Assembly (NCBI RefSeq): GCF_000195635.1
Contig: NZ_GL882605.1
Span: 1 to 64,000 of the forward strand
Source: Bacteroides fluxus YIT 12057
GTDB taxonomy: Bacteria > Bacteroidota > Bacteroidia > Bacteroidales > Bacteroidaceae
Reading direction: 5' to 3'
Length of the DNA: 64,000 bases
The notes below the pieces were generated by a model. That model ran no database searches and was not told the origin of the DNA. It worked only from the letters and a program-made list of their open reading frames with translations. Shown in pieces: positions 53,740 to 62,098 of the stretch. Each line of letters begins with the position of its first letter. Positions within the stretch are counted from its first letter, which is position 1. The position numbers and the translations under genes are program-made.

Positions 53740-56700
53740 TCAATGCTTTTTTTTGTATTCTGTCGGTGTCATATCAAATTTTAGTTTGAAGATTTTTGTG
53801 AAGTGAGAACTGTTGACAAAACCTACTTCATTCATTATCTCTTGTATGTTCATATTGGAATTAACAAGTAGGTGCGCGGCTTTTTCCAAGCGGATGTTAC
53901 GGACATAATCGGAGAGGCTTTGTCCGTCAATTCCTTTTATATCCCTGTAGAGCTTAGTACGGCTCATTCCTAATGCACTAGCTAACATATCAGGAGAAAG
54001 ATTAGAATCGTGGATATTTTCGGCTATTACTCTTTTTAGTTTTTCGGTCATTTCTTTTTGTTCTTCAAGGTTCAGCATTGATTTTTGGAGCGCTTTGTCT
54101 TGATTCGGGTATTCTTCTTTGGTTTCACTTTCCTCTGTTTTTTCTTCGTCTCCTCTAACTGCTGGAGGGATACTGTTTTTAAACCATTTTTCTCTTTGCG
54201 TAAGTAATCTATGAAGATTGACCTCCAACAGTTTCATGGAGAATGGTTTGGGAATATACAAGTCCGCACCGGACTCATAGCCTTCTATTTGATTTTCCAC
54301 ATTCCCCTTGGCTGTCAGCATGACTAAAGGAATATAGGCGACAGAAAGATTGTTTTTGATGCGTTTGCACATTTCTATCCCGTCCATTTCAGGCATCATG
54401 ACATCGCTGATGATGATGTCCGGAAAGACGGACATGCACAGTTCCAATCCTGTACGTCCGTTGTCGGCTATATGTATATTGTAGGAGGCAGACAAATGTT
54501 CTTTCAGTGCTGCCTGCAGTTCTTTGTTGTCTTCCACTATCAGCAGGGTGGGAAGCCCGGGATTCGGGGAAAGACTTTCCTCCGTTTTTTCTGCGGATGT
54601 ATCCGGTTGGAATTCAATGTATTGTGTTTTGATAAAACTTTCCATATCAAAATCATGGCTATTGTCGGAAGATGGTTCCGGCAAATTGTCATAGATAGGC
54701 AATGCTACTATAAATTCACTGCCTGCCATGCGTTCACTGCTGACAATGATCATTCCCTGATGTTGTAGTACGGTACTTTTTACGATGGCAAGCCCTATGC
54801 CTGAACCCAGATGTTCCTGTGTTTTTCCCTTTACCTGGAAGAAGCGTTCATAAATCAAGCGGATAGATTCAGAAGAAATGCCAATTCCGGTATCTTTTAC
54901 CGTCAGAATGCAAAGAGGGGCTTCTGATGAAACTTTTCCTTCCACATGAATGGTGTCATAACAGGGTTTGATATCATTCAAGGTCCCTCTCCTCAGGGAA
55001 ATGTCAATTTTTCCTCCTTCGTCTGTATATTTGATGGCGTTGGTGAAGAGGTTTACAATCATTTTCCCGATTTTGCTTTTGTCCGCATCCATTTTTATAT
55101 TGCTGTCGGTTGCGGAATAGGAAATGCTGATGTGCTTGTTTTCTGCCCACAGGCTTGTTTCATTGAATACTTGCCGGGCTATTTGCGAAAAGTCAAGATG
55201 TTCAAGGTTCAAGGAGGAGATGCCCAAGTCCTGTTTCCGGATATCCACTAATTCCGTGATGAGTGCCAGCATCTTTCCGGCATTGTACAGAATCGTGTTG
55301 TGCTCTTTTTCGGGTTGCGTCTTGTCGGCCAGTTTTTCTGCTGCGAGCAATATCAAGGTCAGAGGAGTCTTTAATTCATGTGAGGCATTCATGAAAAACT
55401 GCATTTTGGCTTGATATTTCTCCTCATCTTGTGCGATTAGTATTTTCTGTATCTCATTTTCTTTCTTTAGGTTCTGTTCTTTGGCATACTGTTTGAAAAT
55501 AGATGCGGCTCCTCCGATTATTACGATAATATAGAGGATTTTTGCCCATCCGGACAGCCACCAGGGCGGTAAAATGTCGATATCCAGTCTTCGGCCGGGT
55601 TCGTGCCAGGTATATCCTTTATTTGTAGATAGCTGCACTTCCAATTGGTACGAGCGATAAGGAAGATTTGAGAAATAGATTTCATTATTGGTATAGTGTA
55701 AGGTCTGCCAATCTTTCTGGAACCCTTTCAGACGGTAGCGGTACATGATCTGACCGGATAAATCATAGCCTAAGGCTGCAAAAGAAATGGAGAAATTGTT
55801 CTGCAGGTGGTTTAATGTCAGTTTGGAGGTGTTGTTGAGAACCTGCTTCAGAACGACAGTTCCGTTGTAGGCATTTTGAGGTACAATAGATTGATTGTTG
55901 ACTGATAGGTCTGTAAATATCAGTCCGTTGTATTTTGCGTCGGGCGTCAATTCTTTCGGGTTGAAATAACTTAATCCGTATAATCCTCCCATATAGAGCA
56001 TGCCGTCATTGCCTTTATAGGAAACATTGATTTTGAAAGCATTGTTCTGAAGGCCGTTGGCGAATCCGTATGTGTTGATTTTGTTCTTTTCTGTATCAAG
56101 CTTCACTATCCCATTGCCTCCTATCCAAACATTTCCGGAATCATCCATCAGGACGATTTCACAGTCATTGCTTGGAAGGCCATTGGCTGTAGTGTAGCAA
56201 GTGGCGGTATAGTCATTTGCACTTGCGGAATGCAGCACGATTTTGTTTAAGCCTCCTCCGATGGTTCCTACCCAGCATACAGAGTCGTTCAGGCAATCGA
56301 TGCTTGCCAGATAGTCGGAAGACATGGAGGCCGGCAAGGTTTCATCAGTCCGGTAGGAAGACACCGTCTTGACTTTTCCGTCATGGGTTAATTCTATACG
56401 GTTTAGTCCATTGGTGGTACATAAAAAAATATATTTCCCTTTTATAAGCAGTTGTGCGATTTTTCTGGAAAGGAGGGCAGGGTCTGTTTGGGTGCCCAGT
56501 TCCATTTCTACAAATGGAGCATCCAGCGGGTCTTTGACGCAGAACAATCCGTTGCCCCATGTACAAATCCATAAACGTCCCGATTCGTCTTCTTCCAGGT
56601 CGGATATGCTTGTATTTATTTTTTGTGCTTCCCGGCTGTTTTCCGGGGTCAGTTGCGATATTTTTTGTGTCTGTGTATTATAAATCAAGACACTCTGGCT

Positions 56701-57999
56701 GGTACCTATATACAAGTGCTTCTGGTCCCGGCTCATTTGTACGGTTTGGTAGTAAACGGGACGGTTGCTGCTTTTAGGCAGGGGAATCAGTGAAAATTGT
56801 TCCGTTTTGGGGTCATAACTCAGTAAGCTTGCGTATCCCACAATCATCCATAGGGTGCCGTCCTTCTGCCCGGTAACGGATACTATTTCATTTTGAAAGA
56901 ATCCCATTTCCAGAAAGTCCTGCTTTGAGAAATTCTTAAAGAAGGATTTTGACAAGTTCCGGTAGAAAACTCCCCAGCTGTTGGTTGTCACCCATAAGTT
57001 TTCATATTTGTCTATCAGCATGTCTTTGATTTTTATGGTTGAGAGGCTGCTGTTTCTGCTGTTTTTTAGATAGTCATAAATGGCAGGGGATGCTGAAAAT
57101 GGCTGTTGTACTTCAAAAACTCCTTCGGAATATGCGCACCAGAGCGTTTCTTCGCCGGTGACGATAAATTCTCCTTTGGTGAACGAAGGTATCTTGGCGT
57201 TAGCCCGATGAAAGTTTATATGGGCCGTTATTGCAGGGTTCAGTTTGTTGCCGGTGGCGGAAATCCTGTAACATCCCTCGGCTGTACGCACATACAGGCA
57301 GTTGTTGGTAAAATAGATGTTTTGTATGGCTTCGTCCGTCTGTAGCAGTTCGCTGGCAAGATAGGTGCTCTGCATGTTGATTTTATCGTTTTGAATGCAT
57401 AGCTGTATAATGTGTTTGTTATTTGACCCCCAGATGGTTTCACCTTGAAATAGCAGATTGTTGACGCCTTTGCAGAAGATGCGTTCTGCCTCGCTCTCCC
57501 AACGTAGTATTTGCAGGCTGTCGTCATTGATTTTCAAGGCAGCCAGTCCTTGGTTTGACTGGATCCATAAATATCTTTCAGATGGGTCGGCAAATACTTT
57601 TGTGATGGAAGTGTCGAAGGACATCTTGTTGTAAGTTTCTTCTTTTATGTAGTAAGGTATATAGCGGTGGGTACTGAGGTCAAAGCAAGTCAATCCGCTC
57701 TCGGTTCCTATCCATAGCTTGTTACTGGTACATGCCATGGATTCGATGCGGTTGTGTGACTGGTAGATTTTGTGTCCGGCGGGGTAGAAGTCGAAGGTTT
57801 GCAGTCCATAGCCGTCAAAACTTTGCAGTCCGGCATAAGTACCTATCCAGATGAGGCCTGTACTGTCTTGTGCAATGCAGTTGGCATCGGTGTGGGCCAG
57901 TCCGTCGCCGATGGTCAGCTGTTTGAATTTCTCATTGGTGGACATAAGCCGTAACGGGAAAAGCGCCAGGCATAGCAGGAGGGATATGCGGATTTTCAT
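53740..57999 (-). CDS. Hybrid two-component system regulator (HTCS)
   Basis: 1419 residues, sensor and regulator in one chain. Signal peptide; periplasmic Reg_prop beta-propellers (many GLIWIGTYAGL-type blades) to about 730; Y_Y_Y domain about 735-810; membrane helix about 815-835; HisKA with His874 in NASHELKTPLTLI; HATPase with GSGIGLAIVKS; receiver with Asp1199 in IISDVMMPEMDG; AraC HTH at the C-terminus. Senses an oligosaccharide in the periplasm and activates PUL promoters. The start 57999 is the signal-peptide ATG; the frame runs upstream to 58116 into the preceding gene. All catalytic residues are intact. Confidence 0.95.
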   Translation of the reverse strand: MKIRISLLLCLALFPLRLMSTNEKFKQLTIGDGLAHTDANCIAQDSTGLIWIGTYAGLQSFDGYGLQTFDFYPAGHKIYQSHNRIESMACTSNKLWIGTESGLTCFDLSTHRYIPYYIKEETYNKMSFDTSITKVFADPSERYLWIQSNQGLAALKINDDSLQILRWESEAERIFCKGVNNLLFQGETIWGSNNKHIIQLCIQNDKINMQSTYLASELLQTDEAIQNIYFTNNCLYVRTAEGCYRISATGNKLNPAITAHINFHRANAKIPSFTKGEFIVTGEETLWCAYSEGVFEVQQPFSASPAIYDYLKNSRNSSLSTIKIKDMLIDKYENLWVTTNSWGVFYRNLSKSFFKNFSKQDFLEMGFFQNEIVSVTGQKDGTLWMIVGYASLLSYDPKTEQFSLIPLPKSSNRPVYYQTVQMSRDQKHLYIGTSQSVLIYNTQTQKISQLTPENSREAQKINTSISDLEEDESGRLWICTWGNGLFCVKDPLDAPFVEMELGTQTDPALLSRKIAQLLIKGKYIFLCTTNGLNRIELTHDGKVKTVSSYRTDETLPASMSSDYLASIDCLNDSVCWVGTIGGGLNKIVLHSASANDYTATCYTTANGLPSNDCEIVLMDDSGNVWIGGNGIVKLDTEKNKINTYGFANGLQNNAFKINVSYKGNDGMLYMGGLYGLSYFNPKELTPDAKYNGLIFTDLSVNNQSIVPQNAYNGTVVLKQVLNNTSKLTLNHLQNNFSISFAALGYDLSGQIMYRYRLKGFQKDWQTLHYTNNEIYFSNLPYRSYQLEVQLSTNKGYTWHEPGRRLDIDILPPWWLSGWAKILYIIVIIGGAASIFKQYAKEQNLKKENEIQKILIAQDEEKYQAKMQFFMNASHELKTPLTLILLAAEKLADKTQPEKEHNTILYNAGKMLALITELVDIRKQDLGISSLNLEHLDFSQIARQVFNETSLWAENKHISISYSATDSNIKMDADKSKIGKMIVNLFTNAIKYTDEGGKIDISLRRGTLNDIKPCYDTIHVEGKVSSEAPLCILTVKDTGIGISSESIRLIYERFFQVKGKTQEHLGSGIGLAIVKSTVLQHQGMIIVSSERMAGSEFIVALPIYDNLPEPSSDNSHDFDMESFIKTQYIEFQPDTSAEKTEESLSPNPGLPTLLIVEDNKELQAALKEHLSASYNIHIADNGRTGLELCMSVFPDIIISDVMMPEMDGIEMCKRIKNNLSVAYIPLVMLTAKGNVENQIEGYESGADLYIPKPFSMKLLEVNLHRLLTQREKWFKNSIPPAVRGDEEKTEESETKEEYPNQDKALQKSMLNLEEQKEMTEKLKRVIAENIHDSNLSPDMLASALGMSRTKLYRDIKGIDGQSLSDYVRNIRLEKAAHLLVNSNMNIQEIMNEVGFVNSSHFTKIFKLKFDMTPTEYKKKH

Positions 58000-58013
58000 G
58001 CTGTATTTGTTTT

Positions 58014-58622
58014 TTAAGATTGCTTGGTTTTTATGTAGTGTTTCTGGTTGCCCTTGCCACGGCTTTCGATCACTCCTTTTTCCACGAAATATTTCAAGTC
58101 CTGCGCCGCTTTCCATTTCAGCCTTCCTGTCAGAGCCGTATATTTTACAATGTTGATAAAGCCGTTTTCATCAAGATAGGCTATCAGTCTTTTTTCCAGT
58201 TCTTCCATACTTAGATTGCTGGATTGCCTGAAGCCTATCGTTGGGCTGCGTGAGAGCTTGCCATCCAAAGCTTTTTTGAAGGTGGCCGAAGGACGGAAGT
58301 TTACATTGTTGAATTTGACGGACTGGGCGTGTATGTCTGTATTTTTTTCAACCAGGCGGGAACTTGTCACTTTCCCTGTGAAATAACCGAATTCACCCAA
58401 TTCTACCCTGAATCCTCGGTTTATCAAGTGTGTCACGGTGTCAAACAGACTGATTAGCACTCCTTCTATGTCTCCCTTGCGGAATCCGGAAAATTTAGCT
58501 GTCAAATCCAGTAATTCTTTTGCGTCGATAGTGCCTGCAGTGATGATTTGCGGGTAAAGCACTTCTTTTTCTCCCTCTTTGGTGGTAAGTGCCGGTTTCT
58601 TTTTAAGATCATAATAAGCCAT
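58014..58622 (-). CDS. HU-like DNA-binding protein with C-terminal winged-helix-like domain
   Basis: 202 residues. The N-terminal about 125 residues resemble the HU/IHF-type HU-HIG family of Bacteroidetes (DIEGVLISLFDTVTHLINRGFRVELGEFGYF); the C-terminal about 70 residues look like a winged helix (LDENGFINIVKYTALTGRLKWKA, EKGVIESRGKGNQKHY). It is 14 nt upstream of the HTCS start, so the two are likely one operon. Architectural role at PUL promoters is possible. Confidence 0.85.
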   Translation of the reverse strand: MAYYDLKKKPALTTKEGEKEVLYPQIITAGTIDAKELLDLTAKFSGFRKGDIEGVLISLFDTVTHLINRGFRVELGEFGYFTGKVTSSRLVEKNTDIHAQSVKFNNVNFRPSATFKKALDGKLSRSPTIGFRQSSNLSMEELEKRLIAYLDENGFINIVKYTALTGRLKWKAAQDLKYFVEKGVIESRGKGNQKHYIKTKQS

Positions 58623-58681
58623 GATGTAGATATTAAGTATTAGATATCGTTGGAATAATAGTTATTTATGCTATGATTGGG

Positions 58682-58771
58682 TTAGCCGCTTGCAAACGGC
58701 TAATCAGCTGCCTGCAAGCAGCTGATTGGCTGTATATAGACGGCATATCAGCCGTTTATAGGCGGCTGATA
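58682..58771. repeat. Array of four 21-22-nt hairpin units
   Basis: In the divergent gap 58623-58967. Unit 1: TTAGCCG/CGGCTAA (58682-58703). Unit 2: ATCAGCTGC/GCAGCTGAT (58703-58711 with 58718-58726). Unit 3: an imperfect GGCTGT/ACGGC hairpin (58728-58746). Unit 4: TATCAGCCG/CGGCTGATA (58746-58754 with 58763-58771). Related arms let units cross-pair. No gene in this gap; the sulfatase operator follows. Confidence 0.75.
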
Positions 58772-58840
58772 ACTTTCTTGTGGTAAAGATACTTATTTAT
58801 CCGTGCCCGGTTGCTAGTTTTAGCGCTTTTTTAGGGTTGG

Positions 58841-58936
58841 AAATGTTAAATGTACGCGTGGAATAGTATTTGGGACGGAAAACAAAAGATTGCGTATGGA
58901 TAACAAAGCGGGATAGGGGAGAATGGCATAGATTTG
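58841..58936 (+). promoter_or_regulatory. Sulfatase-1 promoter with predicted HTCS operator
   Basis: AAATGTTAAATGTACG (58841-58856), then the 34-nt element (58875-58908), 20 nt, and TAGATTTG (58929-58936). The same parts with identical spacing occur at 61979-62074: the 16-nt block is identical and the 34-nt element agrees at 25 of 34 positions. Confidence 0.75.
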
Positions 58937-58967
58937 CGCATACTGTAAACTAAGAAATCAAGATATT

Positions 58968-60353
58968 ATGAAGGCATCTTATTTATTGGGCGTAGGGCTG
59001 TTGTCACAGTTTGGAAACGTGGCGGCTGTAAAAAAAGAACTTCCGAACATTGTCTTTGTGCTGGTGGATGACATGGGCATCGGAGATGTTGGTTGTTATT
59101 ACAGTCAGCCGAAAATCAAAACACCGCATCTGGATGAACTGGCATCTGAAAGCCTGCAATTTATGCAGCATTACAGTGGCTCTACCGTAAGTGCCCCGTC
59201 GCGTTGCTCTTTGTTGACGGGAAAGCACACCGGTTGTGGCTATGTGCGCGGCAATAAGGCTGTGAGAAATGAAGAAGGTGTTTTTGACCTGCATTTGCCG
59301 GCGGACGAAGTGACCGTAGCAGAATTGCTGAAGCAGAAAGGTTATGCTACCATGTGTGTCGGAAAATGGGGGCTGGGAGGCCCTCAGACGACAGGGAGTC
59401 CTGTAAAAAAAGGGTTTGATTACTTCTTCGGCTATCTTTCACAAGGCGAGGCTCACCGTTATTACCCTCAGTATTTGTACGAGAATGAAACCCGGATCCA
59501 ATTGGGGGGACGGGTATATAGCCATTGGATGATTCTGGAAAAAGGGTTGGACTTTATCCGTATGCAAAAGAAGGGGCAACCTTACTTTGCGTATTTTGCC
59601 ATAACGCCTCCTCATGCCGATTTGGATTATCCGGATCTAAGCGGATATCAGGGTAAGTTTCCGGAAACACCTTATATAAATAGAAACGGGAAAGGCGGCT
59701 TCAAAACACAGATGGCTCCCAAGGCGGCTTATGCTTCGATGGTGACCGAGATAGACCGGAGTGTGGGAGAAATTATTTCATTGCTGAAGGAACGGGGGGA
59801 ATGGAAAAACACTATCTTTGTCTTTTCCTCGGACAATGGCGTACACGCTGTAGGAGGGCACGATCCTGAGTTCTTTGACAGCAACGGGCCGTTCCGCGGA
59901 TATAAACGTGATTTATATGAAGGAGGCGTACGCACGCCGTTCATCGTTTCATGGCCTGACCGGATAAAGGCTCATCGTAAAACTTCGCACATTTCGGCTT
60001 TTTGGGATTTTTTGCCTACAATATGTGATGTGATAGATGTGGAAGTTCCTGAAGGTGTGAACGGCATTTCCTATTTGCCCGTTTTGTCGGATAGGGAGGG
60101 GGAACAGGCACGGCACGAATATATTTATTATGAATTTTATGAGATGGGCGGCAAGCAGTCTATTCTGAAAGATGGCTGGAAATTGGTACGCCTGAATGTC
60201 TCCGACCCGGAGAAGCTGGTGGAGGAATTGTATTATTTGCCACGGGACATCGGCGAGGAGCATAATCGGATAGACAGCAACCGGGCGAAAGCGGATGAAC
60301 TCAGGGAGTTGATGGATAGGGCGCATACACCGAGCGAGTATTTTAATTGGTAA
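58968..60353 (+). CDS. Sulfatase, Ser-type (S1 family)
   Basis: 461 residues, N-terminal export signal. Metal-binding Asp34-Asp35 (FVLVDDMGIGDVGCY); the formylglycine precursor is Ser75 in SAPSR, so activation needs an anaerobic radical-SAM maturase; SSDNGVHAVGG holds further metal ligands. Removes sulfate from a glycan; subfamily not assignable by eye. First gene of a two-gene unit behind the shared operator. Confidence 0.93.
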   Translation: MKASYLLGVGLLSQFGNVAAVKKELPNIVFVLVDDMGIGDVGCYYSQPKIKTPHLDELASESLQFMQHYSGSTVSAPSRCSLLTGKHTGCGYVRGNKAVRNEEGVFDLHLPADEVTVAELLKQKGYATMCVGKWGLGGPQTTGSPVKKGFDYFFGYLSQGEAHRYYPQYLYENETRIQLGGRVYSHWMILEKGLDFIRMQKKGQPYFAYFAITPPHADLDYPDLSGYQGKFPETPYINRNGKGGFKTQMAPKAAYASMVTEIDRSVGEIISLLKERGEWKNTIFVFSSDNGVHAVGGHDPEFFDSNGPFRGYKRDLYEGGVRTPFIVSWPDRIKAHRKTSHISAFWDFLPTICDVIDVEVPEGVNGISYLPVLSDREGEQARHEYIYYEFYEMGGKQSILKDGWKLVRLNVSDPEKLVEELYYLPRDIGEEHNRIDSNRAKADELRELMDRAHTPSEYFNW

Positions 60354-60371
60354 ACAACAGAATATAGAAAA

Positions 60372-61931
60372 ATGATGAGAACGAAATTTTTATTGGGCTA
60401 TGGCCTGGGAGGTTCATTGCTGATGGCGGGATGTACCGGTGCGGGCAAGGCTGCAGATGCGGTAAAGCCGCGGCAACCGAATGTTATTTTTATTGTGGCC
60501 GACGATTTGGGGTATGGTGACATGAGTTGCTATGGTGCGAAATCAATAGCTACCCCACATGTGGATAGTCTGGCGGCAAGTGGCTTGCGTTTTACGGATG
60601 CCCACTCGGTGGCTGCTACCAGCACTCCGTCGCGCTATTCTCTTTTTACGGGACAGTATAGTTGGCGGCGCAGTGATACGGGGATTGCTACGGGAGATGC
60701 CGGTATGGTCATTCGCCCCGAGCAGCAGACTGTTGCCGATGTGTTTAAGTCGGCGGGATATACCACCGGAGCCATTGGAAAGTGGCATCTCGGAATGGGT
60801 GACAAAGCCGGTACGCAGGACTGGAATGGGGTCGTCACTCCTGGCCCCCGGGATCTTGGATTCGATTATTCTTACCTGATGGCTGCTACCGGTGATCGTG
60901 TTCCTTGTGTGTGGATTGAGAATCAGCGGGTAGCCAATTATGATGCGGACGCTCCTATTTATGTCAGCTATAAGGAGCCTTTCGCCGGCGAGCCTCTCGG
61001 AAAAGATCATCCGGAACTGCTCACCAAACTGAAACCGTATCCCAATCACGGGCATAATCAGGCCATTGTGAATGGGATATCCCGCATCGGCTATATGAAA
61101 GGAGGAGGCAAGGCATTGTGGCAGGATGAAAATATTGCCGATACTATTGCCGCCAAAGCCGTACGGTTTATAGAAAACCATAAAGATACCACTTTCTTTC
61201 TTTATGTAGGCACGAATGATATTCATGTACCTCGTTACCCGCACGCTCGTTTTGCAGGGAAAAGTGGCATGGGATATCGTGGGGACGCGATCTTGCAGTT
61301 CGACTGGACTGTGGGGGAAATCATGAAGGCTTTGAAGAAGCAAGGAATTGTAGAGAATACGATGATTGTGCTGACCAGTGATAACGGGCCGGTGGTGAAT
61401 GACGGTTATCAAGACCAGGCGATAGAACTGTTGGGTGACCATCGGCCTTGGGGGGAGTTGCGTGGCGGCAAATACAGCATTTTCGAGGCCGGAACACGCG
61501 TACCTTTCATTGTTAGTTGGCCGGCAAAAGTCATTCCGGGAGTTTCGGACGCTTTGGTTTCGCATATTGACCTGTTCGCTTCCATGGCAGAACTGGCCGG
61601 GGGGCAGGCGGTGGATACTGCGGCTGTGGATAGCCGCAACCAATTGCCGGCATTGCTGGGAGAAGATAAAGAAGGAAGGGATTATGTCGTGGAAGTGGCA
61701 CAGACATTATCTGTATCGGATGGTGAATGGAAATATATTTCTCCTAGCAACCGTGCGTCCTATAGTGCACTTACCCGCACGGAAACAGGATGCTCGGAAG
61801 AGGAGCAGCTGTATAACCTGCGTGAAGACATCGGCGAAAAAAGAAATCTGGCGGCGGAGCATCCCGAAATCGTGGAAGCGATGAGGGAACTGTTGGAGCA
61901 GGAAAAAGCGAAAGGCTTCCCGGGAAAATAG
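60372..61931 (+). CDS. Sulfatase lipoprotein, Ser-type (S1 family)
   Basis: 519 residues. Lipobox LLMAGC with Cys21, so probably surface or periplasm anchored. FIVADDLGYGDMSCYG, then Ser84 in STPSR as formylglycine precursor, GKWHLGMG, and TSDNGPVV. It resembles arylsulfatase-type S1 members acting on galactose sulfates, but that is inference. 18 nt after sulfatase 1; no clear terminator follows. Confidence 0.93.
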   Translation: MMRTKFLLGYGLGGSLLMAGCTGAGKAADAVKPRQPNVIFIVADDLGYGDMSCYGAKSIATPHVDSLAASGLRFTDAHSVAATSTPSRYSLFTGQYSWRRSDTGIATGDAGMVIRPEQQTVADVFKSAGYTTGAIGKWHLGMGDKAGTQDWNGVVTPGPRDLGFDYSYLMAATGDRVPCVWIENQRVANYDADAPIYVSYKEPFAGEPLGKDHPELLTKLKPYPNHGHNQAIVNGISRIGYMKGGGKALWQDENIADTIAAKAVRFIENHKDTTFFLYVGTNDIHVPRYPHARFAGKSGMGYRGDAILQFDWTVGEIMKALKKQGIVENTMIVLTSDNGPVVNDGYQDQAIELLGDHRPWGELRGGKYSIFEAGTRVPFIVSWPAKVIPGVSDALVSHIDLFASMAELAGGQAVDTAAVDSRNQLPALLGEDKEGRDYVVEVAQTLSVSDGEWKYISPSNRASYSALTRTETGCSEEEQLYNLREDIGEKRNLAAEHPEIVEAMRELLEQEKAKGFPGK

Positions 61932-61978
61932 ACTCCCTTGCGTCCGATGCCCCTGTATGCTTGAGTGTGTTGCCCGGC

Positions 61979-62074
61979 AAATGTTAAATGTACGGAAGAA
62001 ACATTTGCCGGAACGGATAGCAAACCATTGTGAACTGATAACACAGCTCGGTTTTTTATTCCTTCGTAGTTTTG
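61979..62074 (+). promoter_or_regulatory. Sulfatase-3 promoter with predicted HTCS operator
   Basis: AAATGTTAAATGTACG (61979-61994), the 34-nt element (62013-62046), 20 nt, and TAGTTTTG (62067-62074); start codon at 62099. Spacing is identical to the copy at 58841-58936. Confidence 0.75.
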
Positions 62075-62098
62075 TGTCCAGGAATAAAGAACCAAATA

